A stretch of 64,000 bases of DNA from Paenibacillus solanacearum (GTDB lineage Bacteria > Bacillota > Bacilli > Paenibacillales > NBRC-103111), in contig NZ_CAJVAS010000028.1 of assembly GCF_910593845.1 (NCBI RefSeq), positions 1 to 64,000 on the forward strand. The letters are read 5' to 3'. Shown one piece after another: positions 28,155-36,299 of the stretch (within the stretch, counting starts at the first letter, position 1; every line of letters begins with the position of its first letter). Under the pieces are notes generated by a model. It worked only from the letters and a program-made list of their open reading frames with translations. It did no database searches and was not told the origin of the DNA. A program made the translations under genes and the position numbers.

Positions 28155-28250
28155 ACCTCCCTCGTAGATAACCCTGTTTTATAACTGCATCGCAGCATAC
28201 TTCCACATACTTACCGGGAACTTAATCATAGGCCGAGATCCTCGCAATTC

Positions 28251-29435
28251 TTAATAAAGCTCAAACACCCCATATTTCAGACGGGAATGGATGTCCATAG
28301 CGGCGATGACGGTTTGCCCCGGGCAGAAGAGGTTATCGTAGACGCAAGGCAATATTTCATAACCGGTTGTATCGATCAGACCGGTTTTGCCGCCAATGCT
28401 TGCGGTCAATAACCCATTCGGAAATAAGGCTAACTGATCATATTTCCGCGGGAGCCGCTCGCTTCCTTGCAGATCGATCAGACTGTATTTCCCTTCCTGC
28501 TTGACGGCAACCATCCCATCATAGATGAGACTGACCGCATCATACTTATAGGGAAGGATCGGCCTCGCTTGCCTGTCGATCACCCCCCACTTCCCGTGAA
28601 GCCTTGCCGCCATATGATCGTCCTTGTCGTTCCACCGGATTTCATCATAAATCGGGGATAGGATATGTTCTCCCGACGGATTGACGATCCCCCACTTGCC
28701 TTGGAGCATCACCTTGGCAAAGCCGTTATGAAATCCGCCCATCACCTTATCGTATTGGAACGGCAGAACCGTCTCTCCCTTACTGTCGATATATCCCCAT
28801 CGGCCGTCCCGGGCGGCATGACAAAGTCCTTCGCTGAAATAACCGAGCACATCGAACGTGCCGCCGCCGATGGGCCGGCCGAAACGATCCACGAGCATGC
28901 TTCGTCCGTTACGGTTGGCCGTCCCGACCGTCATATTCTCCTCGAATCGAAGCTCGTCATAAGCGAACGGAATCACGACTTCACCCCGGGTATGAATCAC
29001 TCCCAGCTTTCCATTCAGCTCGGCCGCCAGGCAATCCGCCAAACCGCTTTCCGCCAAATCGTCATAGGAATAAGGAACCAGCGGTTTCCCGTTCAAATCC
29101 ATGGCTCCCCATTTACCCGACCGTTTGGCGCATATCATGGTTTCAAACGGATAGCGGGTTTCGTCGTACAGAAACGGAATGATTGTTTCCCCGAAGCGGT
29201 TAATGAACCCCCACTTGCCATGCCTGCTAATGGGGACCATCCCGTGGACAAAAGTATCGCCGGGCGCGACTTCGATTTCGTCAAACTGAAAGGGGATGAC
29301 CACCTCGTTGTCCCGGTTGACAAAGCCCCACAAATCATGGAGCTTGGCCAGCAGAAGCTCGTCGTCGCCTGGAAATTGAAGACTGTCATACATAAGCGGC
29401 AAAATAACCCTGGATTGGAATCTGTTATTTTTCAA
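28251..29435 (-). CDS. WG-repeat protein
   Basis: A 394-aa protein made almost wholly of WG (KWG-type) beta repeats of 35-45 residues: LWGFVNRDNEVVIPFQFDEI, KWGFINRFGETIIPFLYDET, KWGAMDLNGKPLVPYSYDDL, RWGYIDSKGETVLPFQYDKV, KWGIVNPSGEHILSPIYDEI, KWGVIDRQARPILPYKYDAV. Such repeats make surface or protein-interaction scaffolds. No signal peptide. Translation starts at a TTG at 29435 that overlaps the sirtuin stop (TTGA), so it is coupled to the upstream gene, which supports a joint function. Confidence 0.85.
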   Translation of the reverse strand: MKNNRFQSRVILPLMYDSLQFPGDDELLLAKLHDLWGFVNRDNEVVIPFQFDEIEVAPGDTFVHGMVPISRHGKWGFINRFGETIIPFLYDETRYPFETMICAKRSGKWGAMDLNGKPLVPYSYDDLAESGLADCLAAELNGKLGVIHTRGEVVIPFAYDELRFEENMTVGTANRNGRSMLVDRFGRPIGGGTFDVLGYFSEGLCHAARDGRWGYIDSKGETVLPFQYDKVMGGFHNGFAKVMLQGKWGIVNPSGEHILSPIYDEIRWNDKDDHMAARLHGKWGVIDRQARPILPYKYDAVSLIYDGMVAVKQEGKYSLIDLQGSERLPRKYDQLALFPNGLLTASIGGKTGLIDTTGYEILPCVYDNLFCPGQTVIAAMDIHSRLKYGVFELY

Positions 29436-30979
29436 TGGCTGCGGTCCCTTTCTTTCTCCATTTGCTGCCTTCTCAGCGTTACGTCGTTCATGAGTTGTTC
29501 TCCCGTTTTTCCCGCAATCTCAAGCGACGACTCGATAACGGCCGTTAGTCTCGGACTCCGCCCGGCATCCGGCAATAGGGCCAGCTTGGTGACGAGGATG
29601 CCATAGGGCTCCGCCCCGCGGTTCATGCACGGCTGGCAGTATGCTGCGGAGACGGGTGCGATCCTTGACGAATACACCCCTTCTGCGGCGTTCGTCCGGC
29701 ATACATCGCACGTCAGCGGCGCCGGTTTGCGCCTTGACTCCAGATCCATGGCCGCTTCGATCTCCTTCAATATGCCGCCGATCGGCCCGCTCAGGACAAG
29801 ATCAAATAGATCGTCATGCGGCGTCGGTTCATGATTGATGATGATTTTCCTTGCATGCTTTGCAAGGCACGGCAATTCGTTCATCGGGGACACTTGAAGC
29901 GAGGTCCCGGCAACGATCAGCAGATCGGCGCTTTCCGCCAGCTCGCCCACATGCTCCCAATGCTTCACCGGATCGCCGAACAACACGACATCCGGAAGAA
30001 GAATCCCCTCACAGCGCTTTCCTTCGCGAAAGTGAAGCCCCGGCGCATCGGGCTGGTTCATGATATCGAGCGTATTCGCTTCTGCGCCGCATACCGAACA
30101 GCGGGAACGCAGCAGGGCGCCGTGCGGATGAATCACGGCCAAGCTGCCTGCTTTCTCGTGCAGATCGTCGACATTTTGGGTGATTATGGAGATTTGTTTG
30201 CCCATATTCTCCAATCGCGAAAAAAAGGTATGACCGGCATTCGGCTGAATGAAGCCTATAGCCCGGCTTAGCACTGCTCTTGAATGGTTTGGAATTATTT
30301 CTTCCATAGCATCCGTTAATAGTTGCGTGAAGCTCTTCCAAAATTGCTCGGGATTCGCATCGCGGTATGGCGCGCTCATTGTCACAAGGTACGACGGGTT
30401 CGCCGAAATCGCGCCCGCTCCCGAGCGGAAGTCCGGTACGCCGGATTCCGTGCTTATTCCCGCACCGGTGAGAACGACAATATGGGCGGCATTTCGAATC
30501 CAATCCTTCGCCGTCTTCCGCTTCTCCTTCTCCGGCGCCGAATGCATATGGTCGTAAAGATACCGCTCCTGCTGCTTCCATCTCCGTTTGCGCACCTCCA
30601 GATTCCACCGGATATCCGCGTCCACTGCCCGGTCGACGGCCTTCTTCAGCTGATCCGAGAATGGATACGGATGCTGCAGGTCGGCTGTAAACACGGAAAG
30701 ATGCCACGACGCGTCGTTAAATCGCGGAAGCGGCGGGATCGGAAGGTCTTGACGGGGCTCCAGCCGCTTGCTGCTGCCGTCAGCGGATTGTTCGGCGACC
30801 GCGTTAGTCCCCCCCTCCGAACGGATCCGCTCCCACGCTTCATCGAACGTATAACCTGCGGTTTCTCCAGTTTTATGATCCTTTAAGACAAAGCCCAGAT
30901 AATCATGGCGATGCAATGTTTTTTTCCAAAACACCAGCGTATGCAGCACCTCGAATCGGCCGTTTGTTTTCAATTCCAT
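29432..30979 (-). CDS. Sirtuin-family NAD-dependent enzyme with extra N- and C-terminal domains
   Basis: A 515-aa protein in three parts. Residues 1-115 are a domain shared with the 239-aa protein downstream. Residues 155-415 are a Sir2 core: TGAGIST-ESGVPDFR (172-185), TQNVD (267-271), catalytic His286 in IHPHGA, LLPDVVLFGD, and VAGTSLQVSP. Its zinc site looks incomplete: C294, C297 and C323 are present, but the other Cys of the second pair is missing. Residues 424-460 are a C-terminal CxxC...CxxC finger (CDVC, CQPC). Sirtuins deacylate proteins or hydrolyse NAD; SIR2 domains are also frequent in anti-phage systems, but this one is of the canonical deacetylase type. ATG at 30979 after GAGGGG. 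It is followed by the overlapping WG-repeat gene. Confidence 0.85.
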   Translation of the reverse strand: MELKTNGRFEVLHTLVFWKKTLHRHDYLGFVLKDHKTGETAGYTFDEAWERIRSEGGTNAVAEQSADGSSKRLEPRQDLPIPPLPRFNDASWHLSVFTADLQHPYPFSDQLKKAVDRAVDADIRWNLEVRKRRWKQQERYLYDHMHSAPEKEKRKTAKDWIRNAAHIVVLTGAGISTESGVPDFRSGAGAISANPSYLVTMSAPYRDANPEQFWKSFTQLLTDAMEEIIPNHSRAVLSRAIGFIQPNAGHTFFSRLENMGKQISIITQNVDDLHEKAGSLAVIHPHGALLRSRCSVCGAEANTLDIMNQPDAPGLHFREGKRCEGILLPDVVLFGDPVKHWEHVGELAESADLLIVAGTSLQVSPMNELPCLAKHARKIIINHEPTPHDDLFDLVLSGPIGGILKEIEAAMDLESRRKPAPLTCDVCRTNAAEGVYSSRIAPVSAAYCQPCMNRGAEPYGILVTKLALLPDAGRSPRLTAVIESSLEIAGKTGEQLMNDVTLRRQQMEKERDRSH

Positions 30980-31084
30980 CGAACCCCTCTCATATGATTT
31001 TATCGTAAAGCGTCAGGCTCCTCGGGTCCCTGCCACGTTGCAGTGTCGTAAGCTGCGCATTGATTCGGCCCTATCGTTCTAATA

Positions 31085-31279
31085 CTACATCTTCTCCCAG
31101 AACGTACAGCAGGCGCTTGCGAACGTATCTGCTAGGCCATTGACGCCATCTACGTTGCATGCACCTTGTTCCGCTTGAACCTCAACCTCCTCCTTGTTGT
31201 ACGGTACGAGCTTTCTTCTTCCGCCCCAATAAATGCACGTTGCACAGCATTCCATGCCGCGCCAGACCAAATATCCCAT
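31085..31279 (-). CDS. Cys-rich miniprotein
   Basis: 64 residues with CCATCIYWGGRR near the start, then a central C and a CC pair near the end (SACCTFWEKM). The CxxCxxWGGxR pattern suggests a small metal-binding protein. ATG at 31279 after GAGGAG; it starts six bases behind the ankyrin gene stop, so it is probably co-expressed. I do not recognise a function. Confidence 0.55.
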   Translation of the reverse strand: MGYLVWRGMECCATCIYWGGRRKLVPYNKEEVEVQAEQGACNVDGVNGLADTFASACCTFWEKM

Positions 31280-31285
31280 GCAGGC

Positions 31286-32278
31286 TCATCTCCTCGTAAA
31301 ATAAACGATTCGCTCGTCACCCTTTCGAGCTCCCAACGCTTGCAGCTTTCGTTTGATAGTGGTGTGGCCTTGCATCTCGGCGTAATCTACGGCGGTCTTT
31401 CCCTCGGAATCCCGCGCAGATAGCGCTATTCCATTCGACAGCAATATATCGATGACCGCTTCATGACCGAATTCCGCCGCACACATTAGCGCCGTTTGCC
31501 CTTCCTTCGTTATAAAATGCGGATCGGCACCGTATAAGAGCAGCAGCGTTACGATCCTTGCATCCCCCTCGCAGCAAGCATACATCAGCGGCGTGCCACC
31601 GGATTTGGCGTCGGGCTCATTCGGATCCGCGCCGCGCGCTAACAGCAGCTGAATGGCGCCGTATCGCCGTCGTATGATATATGCTTTCAGCAGGCCGCAG
31701 GGGCGGCAGCCCCTATCGAGCAAATACTTCACGGTATCTACACTCGCTGTTTTAGCTGCATGCGCTAATGGAGTTCCCCGGAATTTGTCTTGATCTTCCA
31801 GGCCATTGCCTATGTCCGCAAAATATCGGACAAGGGCTAGCGCTCCTCTGGCTGCCGCCAGCATGAGCGGCGTCCGGCCTTGACGATCCCTCGCCTGAGG
31901 GTCCGCACCGCTTCGAATCAGCATATCGATCATTTCGATGCTGTTGCTTTGGATGGCGCTGAGCAGCGGCGTTTCTCCGCGTCCGTTCGGAAGCTCGGGA
32001 TCGGCCCCTTGCCGCAGCATATATTGGGCGGCTTCGTACTTCCCTTGAGATGCAGCCAGCGTCAGCCAAGTTGCCCGATTGGGCAGCGGTTGGTTGAGAT
32101 CGATAGGAAGCCGCCGAAGCAGCCGCACCATTTCGTCATCCGTCCAAGGTGCCATGCGCATGGCTTCCCATACCATCACCGTCAAATCCCCCGATGAATG
32201 CTCAAGCATCCTGGAGGCGAGCTCCACACGCCTTTCGCTCGCCGCCTTCATGAGAAGGCTGGGGAGCGCATCGTTCAA
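31286..32278 (-). CDS. Ankyrin-repeat protein
   Basis: A 330-aa protein with about eight ankyrin repeats, each of the G-TPL-AA-G---LL--GAD type: GRGETPLLSAIQSNSIEMID, DRQGRTPLMLAAARGALALV, GTPLAHAAKTASVDTVKYLL, GGTPLMYACCEGDARIVTLL, GQTALMCAAEFGHEAVIDIL. A scaffold for protein contacts; no enzyme domain or signal peptide. The longest reading starts at a TTG at 32278 without a well-placed ribosome binding site; an internal ATG (MKAASERRVELA) is possible. A terminator separates it from the genes upstream at 32.4-34.6 kb. Confidence 0.85.
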   Translation of the reverse strand: MNDALPSLLMKAASERRVELASRMLEHSSGDLTVMVWEAMRMAPWTDDEMVRLLRRLPIDLNQPLPNRATWLTLAASQGKYEAAQYMLRQGADPELPNGRGETPLLSAIQSNSIEMIDMLIRSGADPQARDRQGRTPLMLAAARGALALVRYFADIGNGLEDQDKFRGTPLAHAAKTASVDTVKYLLDRGCRPCGLLKAYIIRRRYGAIQLLLARGADPNEPDAKSGGTPLMYACCEGDARIVTLLLLYGADPHFITKEGQTALMCAAEFGHEAVIDILLSNGIALSARDSEGKTAVDYAEMQGHTTIKRKLQALGARKGDERIVYFTRR

Positions 32279-32342
32279 TCCATTGTGAACGGATATATCG
32301 ATCTCTCCTTCTCTGTTCGTCTGTCATAGCAAATCGAGATAC

Positions 32343-32363
32343 AAAAAGCGCCGTTTCCGGCGC
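32343..32363 (-). terminator. Terminator after the WYL/DUF4357 gene block
   Basis: Minus strand GCGCC-GGAAAC-GGCGC followed by TTTTT, 15 bases past the stop of the 158-aa gene. Confidence 0.75.
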
Positions 32364-32377
32364 ATGCTTCACATTTG

Positions 32378-32854
32378 TTATTCAATCGCTTTTCTTCTGC
32401 TTGCGACCGGGCGAGAACACGCAGGACAATGAACATCGTTCACAGTTACGATCGTCACCTCATTCGCACACGCCCTGCATAAAGAAGGATGGAGTTTCTC
32501 CTGCTCCGGTGTCTGGGCCGTCACAATGTGCAGATACCGTTCGACCTGCGCACATTCCCGGCAAACGCCCAGCTCCCAGCCCGAATACACAAAAGGCTTG
32601 CTCGAAGCTTGCAGCCCCCTTCTCCCGTGAAGGAATGCGGGAACATACGGCTTGCTCCGGTCAGGGCGCTGCTTCTCCAACTGCAGCTGCGGGCTGTTTA
32701 AGAGCGCTTCCCACATCCGCCTTACTTCGGGATGCTGTTCAGACGCCAGCTCCCGCTCAAGGTCGGAGTAGGCGTCGCGTAGGAATGTGTCCCCACCCAA
32801 CCAATAGCTGCGATGCCAACCGCATTCGCACGCAAGCTCATAGCGGGCGCTCAT
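32378..32854 (-). CDS. Zinc-ribbon-like protein of unknown function
   Basis: A 158-aa protein with four Cys pairs: CECGWH (residues 9-14), CREC, CRAC and CPAC near the C-terminus, which suggests two zinc ribbons. The middle is helical. Its ATG overlaps the stop of the 124-aa gene by four bases, so the two are translationally coupled. A terminator follows. Confidence 0.65.
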   Translation of the reverse strand: MSARYELACECGWHRSYWLGGDTFLRDAYSDLERELASEQHPEVRRMWEALLNSPQLQLEKQRPDRSKPYVPAFLHGRRGLQASSKPFVYSGWELGVCRECAQVERYLHIVTAQTPEQEKLHPSLCRACANEVTIVTVNDVHCPACSRPVASRRKAIE

Positions 32855-33225
32855 TTCGGTTTTTCACCGGCTTCCGCAATCGTTCTGCCGTCCGGGAATG
32901 TCCAGAGCAAAAAACCGCTAGGCTTCCCAGGACCGTCTTTCCCCAGTATGGCCGCTGCCGTCCCGCTCGGACTTCCGCACACCGGCTTCAGAACCAGGTA
33001 ACCGTTGGCCTTCTTTTCAAGGTATCCTTCGCGCGTCAGCACATCCAGATTATCCGGGATCCATCCGCCCGCATGCTTGTCCGTAAACATCGAACCGGGC
33101 AGCACAATCAGCATCTGCCTCCGCTTGGCCAACTTGTCATAATACCCCTTCGCGGTCTGGTTAAGGTATACATTGGCCTCTACTTTCCCGACAGCCGCCG
33201 GACGAATCGTCAATTGTTTTGTCAT
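32851..33225 (-). CDS. Small protein with a DUF4357-like C-terminal segment
   Basis: A 124-aa protein. The stretch PVCGSPSGTAAAILGKDGP followed by FLLWTFPDGRTI resembles the DUF4357 module (SPSxAAxxVxG...W) found at the end of many restriction and defence proteins. The N-terminal half (YLNQTAKGYYDKLAKRRQML) is not recognised. Coupled to the following zinc-ribbon gene. Confidence 0.6.
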   Translation of the reverse strand: MTKQLTIRPAAVGKVEANVYLNQTAKGYYDKLAKRRQMLIVLPGSMFTDKHAGGWIPDNLDVLTREGYLEKKANGYLVLKPVCGSPSGTAAAILGKDGPGKPSGFLLWTFPDGRTIAEAGEKPK

Positions 33226-33282
33226 CTATGTTTCCCCGCTTTCCATTGGTGTGAAGAGAAGAAGAGCGATGGGAAGACCGCT

Positions 33283-33624
33283 CTATGAAGCTTTGAGCGA
33301 GCAAAACGCTCTGAACCGCATTTCGATTTCACGAATCAGCATTTCATTCGTTGCCCTATTAACTTTCGAATATGCTATAATCACGTCATAAACGGATTGA
33401 AGCAGCCTTTGATTGAACGGTTTCTCTCCGAGCTCGGATAAAAATTCCCCTTGCAGCTTTCGAGATAAATGGCGGAGCATTTGATTTTGATAGTAGAGCC
33501 GGTCTTTACGGAATCCAATGAGTCTGTTCAAACTCTCCATCTTCCCTTTCCGAACCATCCCAACAATCTCAACCAAATTTTTATCCAATCCACATAACCC
33601 CTTCCACGTCGTTTGTTTACTCAC
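33283..33624 (-). CDS. Small helical protein of unknown function
   Basis: 113 residues, basic and helical (MESLNRLIGFRKDRLYYQNQ; MLIREIEMRFRAF). GTG start at 33624 with a weak ribosome binding site; a later in-frame start is possible. It lies 43 bases behind the WYL regulator on the same strand, suggesting co-transcription. Confidence 0.5.
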   Translation of the reverse strand: MSKQTTWKGLCGLDKNLVEIVGMVRKGKMESLNRLIGFRKDRLYYQNQMLRHLSRKLQGEFLSELGEKPFNQRLLQSVYDVIIAYSKVNRATNEMLIREIEMRFRAFCSLKAS

Positions 33625-33667
33625 TCATTATAGAAGGGGGGTGCCGCACCATATGCGGCTGCAATAA

Positions 33668-34612
33668 TTATTTTTCATATAAATGATTCATTTGCCGAAG
33701 CTTCTCTCTCATGATCGTCCGAAGCTCCTCCGGGGCGAGAACCTCGACCCATTCCTGCTGTGAGAAGATCCAAAATAAAATGCCTTCATAGCCCAAAACG
33801 GTCACCTCGACCGTGAGCGAAGCGCCGTCCTCGGACCGGCTAACAACCCGCAGCTCCGGACACTCTCGGCGTAAATATTCCTCCACGTTAGAGGGAATGC
33901 GAAGCCGGACCTTCTTCTCCTCCCCGCTGAACATGTTAAACGACCGATTGTGGTATTCCCCGACCCGGAAAAAATCCGCTCCTTGCTCGACATAAAACTT
34001 CGTTTCGGTCTTCCGCAGGTCCGTCATCCGATCGACCCGGTAGTGCCGCAACATATGATCCTCCCGCTTGCCTAACAAGAAAAAGCTGCCTTTATGGTAG
34101 GTGATCGTGACCGGGGAAAGCTCTCTTAATACAAGCTGCCGCCTGTTCGCCGGGTGCGGATACCGAAACGTCACCTTCGTTTGCTCCATAATGCTTTCGA
34201 ATAAGATCTGAATGCTCTTCAGTAGAGGGACGGTCGTTACTTCTTCATAGTAATAATTAAAGCTGTTAAAGAACCTTCGTAATTTCGACTGTTCTTCCGC
34301 AGAAAATCTTCGAATAAGACGGTCGACCGTCCCGGTGCACTCGTCGCGGTTCAAGCTTCGGCTGTTGTACAGCATCAGGATAATGAAGAAGACTTCGCCT
34401 ACGGTAAGCAGGCTTTCTTTGTCCGTCAGCACATACGACTTCCGTACGGAATCGTATTCGACCGACACGCCAAACACGTCGCGGATATACCGGATATCCC
34501 GCTGAATCGTATCTTTGCTGCAATTGTATTCATGACACAGCTGTTCCACGCTTAAAAAGATTCCCGAAGACAACTGCTTCCATATGCTTAATACACGAGT
34601 GATTGAGTTCAT
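33668..34612 (-). CDS. WYL-domain transcriptional regulator
   Basis: A 314-aa DeoR/YafY-type regulator. Residues 1-60 are a winged helix-turn-helix (VEQLCHEYNCSKDTIQRDIR). The central part is the WYL domain (ELSPVTITYHKGSFFLLGKR, then MLRHYRVDRMTDL), and the C-terminus is WCX-like (VRLRIPSNVEEYLRREC). WYL proteins sense ligands or DNA ends and often control defence islands. It heads the block at 32.4-34.6 kb and probably regulates it; this is inferred from position. Confidence 0.85.
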   Translation of the reverse strand: MNSITRVLSIWKQLSSGIFLSVEQLCHEYNCSKDTIQRDIRYIRDVFGVSVEYDSVRKSYVLTDKESLLTVGEVFFIILMLYNSRSLNRDECTGTVDRLIRRFSAEEQSKLRRFFNSFNYYYEEVTTVPLLKSIQILFESIMEQTKVTFRYPHPANRRQLVLRELSPVTITYHKGSFFLLGKREDHMLRHYRVDRMTDLRKTETKFYVEQGADFFRVGEYHNRSFNMFSGEEKKVRLRIPSNVEEYLRRECPELRVVSRSEDGASLTVEVTVLGYEGILFWIFSQQEWVEVLAPEELRTIMREKLRQMNHLYEK

Positions 34613-34650
34613 CTAGGATAGGCCCCTTCGTTGCTCCACTGCAGTTACAT

Positions 34651-34687
34651 AAAAAAGATAAAGCCTCGGACTGTATCCGGCTTTATC
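34651..34687 (-). terminator. Terminator after the 281-aa gene
   Basis: Minus strand GATAAAGCC - 13-nt loop - GGCTTTATC (9-bp perfect stem) followed by TTTTTT. Confidence 0.85.
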
Positions 34688-34697
34688 TGCATCGTCA

Positions 34698-35543
34698 TCA
34701 GGAACGATTCTCGTTCATCAGATTTTCCCTAATATACGCCGTCAGGTCGCGTACTCCTGCGTACCCCATATGCTCATAACCGAAAAAGGGACTTAAGATA
34801 ATTTTCGTCCCCAAACCGACCTTCTGTTTTGAAACGAATATCTTTTTGCCGCTGGGCGACAATACGATCTCATCGAACTCCCGGATTCCCCATATATGCT
34901 CGGCAAGTCGTTTCTTAGCCGGGATATCGCCGACACAGAGCACCAAAGGCACGGGGTAAATATGAAACAAATCGTTAAAAATTTTAATTCGTTTCTCTCT
35001 CCAGCTTATGTAAGGATTATCAGACCCGTTGTCGGAGAAGTTGAATGCTTTTAAATAAAGATTTTGTTCCACATTCTCATAAGGTAAAGGGGATCTTTCA
35101 TTATTTCGCGGTAGCGGTCTCCAGTCCAAAAGAGCCGTCCGGATACCCGGGCGATTCGAATACAGGCCACCTTCGCTTAGGAACCGCCTAACATGATTGA
35201 TTACGGAACGATCTCCGCGTTGAAACCACTTTTGCGGCGACGAATCCTTGTCTTCCAATGCCAAAACCATTCGGGAACATAATCTAAGAAAAGGACTGAC
35301 GGGCACCCTCTCGATGCTTCCGGGCTCCCACTCTCCCACCTTCCAATATCCATTCGCCCCATCCCCATTGACCCAACACTCCGGTTTGGCCTTAAACGGT
35401 CCGCAAATGTCCATAATATTCGCTTCGACAGACCTGTCGCCAAGTCCACCCTCATTCGCAAGAAAAATGATGTCCGGTCTTGAAAAATCACCATAACCTA
35501 CATAAGAGAGCAATGAATCGATCTGTTCTTCACTTAAGTACAT
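34698..35543 (-). CDS. Protein of unknown function
   Basis: A 281-aa soluble protein. PDIIFLANEGGLGDRS near residue 25, GIRTALLDWRPLPR in the middle and LVLCVGDIPAKKRLAEHIWG near the C-terminus give an alternating beta-alpha pattern reminiscent of uracil-DNA-glycosylase-like folds, but no catalytic motif is certain. ATG at 35543 after GGAG. It ends in its own strong terminator, so it is probably a single-gene unit. Confidence 0.6.
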   Translation of the reverse strand: MYLSEEQIDSLLSYVGYGDFSRPDIIFLANEGGLGDRSVEANIMDICGPFKAKPECWVNGDGANGYWKVGEWEPGSIERVPVSPFLRLCSRMVLALEDKDSSPQKWFQRGDRSVINHVRRFLSEGGLYSNRPGIRTALLDWRPLPRNNERSPLPYENVEQNLYLKAFNFSDNGSDNPYISWREKRIKIFNDLFHIYPVPLVLCVGDIPAKKRLAEHIWGIREFDEIVLSPSGKKIFVSKQKVGLGTKIILSPFFGYEHMGYAGVRDLTAYIRENLMNENRS

Positions 35544-35752
35544 AAGAAGCTCACTCCAGTGCTGTGGTTATTTGCAATCAAATCTTAATCCCCTAGACAT
35601 GTAATTAGGGAGCGGTAACGATGGTGCTGCAGCCCGGTGATCATAATGAGTGCTTTAGACCCACAGATTACACCTATATTTACAGTTCATTGGACCCATT
35701 CCATGCCGACTGTAATCGAATAATACGACAGAAACCGGGAATTGTCGATAAT

Positions 35753-35789
35753 AAAAGTCAGTTTCGTTGGGGAAACTGACCTCTTTTTT
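35753..35789. terminator. Bidirectional hairpin terminator
   Basis: GTCAGTTTC (35757-35765) and GAAACTGAC (35772-35780) form a perfect 9-bp stem. TTTTTT follows on the plus strand and TTTTATT on the minus strand. Confidence 0.7.
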
Positions 35790-35798
35790 AAAAAAGAA

Positions 35799-36041
35799 AT
35801 GACTCGGTATGATTCCATTTGTCCTCATTCAAATAAGTTTGCCGCTGAAACCGGAGATCTACAGGATAAAATCCAGAAAAATTACCAGAAAACAGTACAA
35901 AAAATGCAAAGTAAGTTTGATGTAAAGGGCAGGGAAAAATACAGGGGAAGACCAAGGTTGGGAGGGAAATTCATTGAGTTAAACCGATTGGAAAGAGCGT
36001 TCAAACAGCTTGAGAAGAGTGATTGGGGATCGGATTGGTAA
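35799..36041 (+). CDS. Small basic ORF, doubtful
   Basis: 80 residues from the ATG at 35799 (MTRYDSICPHSNKF ... LEKSDWGSDW), basic with a helical centre (LQDKIQKNYQKTVQKMQSKF). It is the only plus-strand candidate in this stretch. It directly follows a terminator hairpin and has only a weak ribosome binding site (AAAAAAGAA). It could be a remnant of a mobile element; an IS21-like end follows at 36062. Confidence 0.3.
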   Translation: MTRYDSICPHSNKFAAETGDLQDKIQKNYQKTVQKMQSKFDVKGREKYRGRPRLGGKFIELNRLERAFKQLEKSDWGSDW

Positions 36042-36061
36042 ATGCCTGATTCCGGCCGGCT

Positions 36062-36123
36062 CAGCGGCAAACATATTTTGCTTAGTGCCAGACTTTAAGT
36101 GTTCAGTGGCAGACTATTTTTGC
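36062..36123. repeat. Directly repeated 20-mers, IS21-type end
   Basis: CAGCGGCAAACATATTTTGC (36062-36081) and CAGTGGCAGACTATTTTTGC (36104-36123), 42 bases apart, with a related block AGTGCCAGACTTT between. Multiple related repeats at an end are typical of IS21-family elements; no istA or istB is present. Confidence 0.4.
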
Positions 36124-36299
36124 TGTCTACAACTACTTCCTTACGAGCGACACACAGCATTCCACATGCACCGTATGCGGGTCAAAAAGCGAGAATAATA
36201 GAGGCTGTTATAGTCGGCTGGAGCCTTGATTTTACTGGATTTTTGTCGTTCGCATTACGTTCGCTTATTCTCATTTTGGGAGGCCTTGGACTGGTTTTT

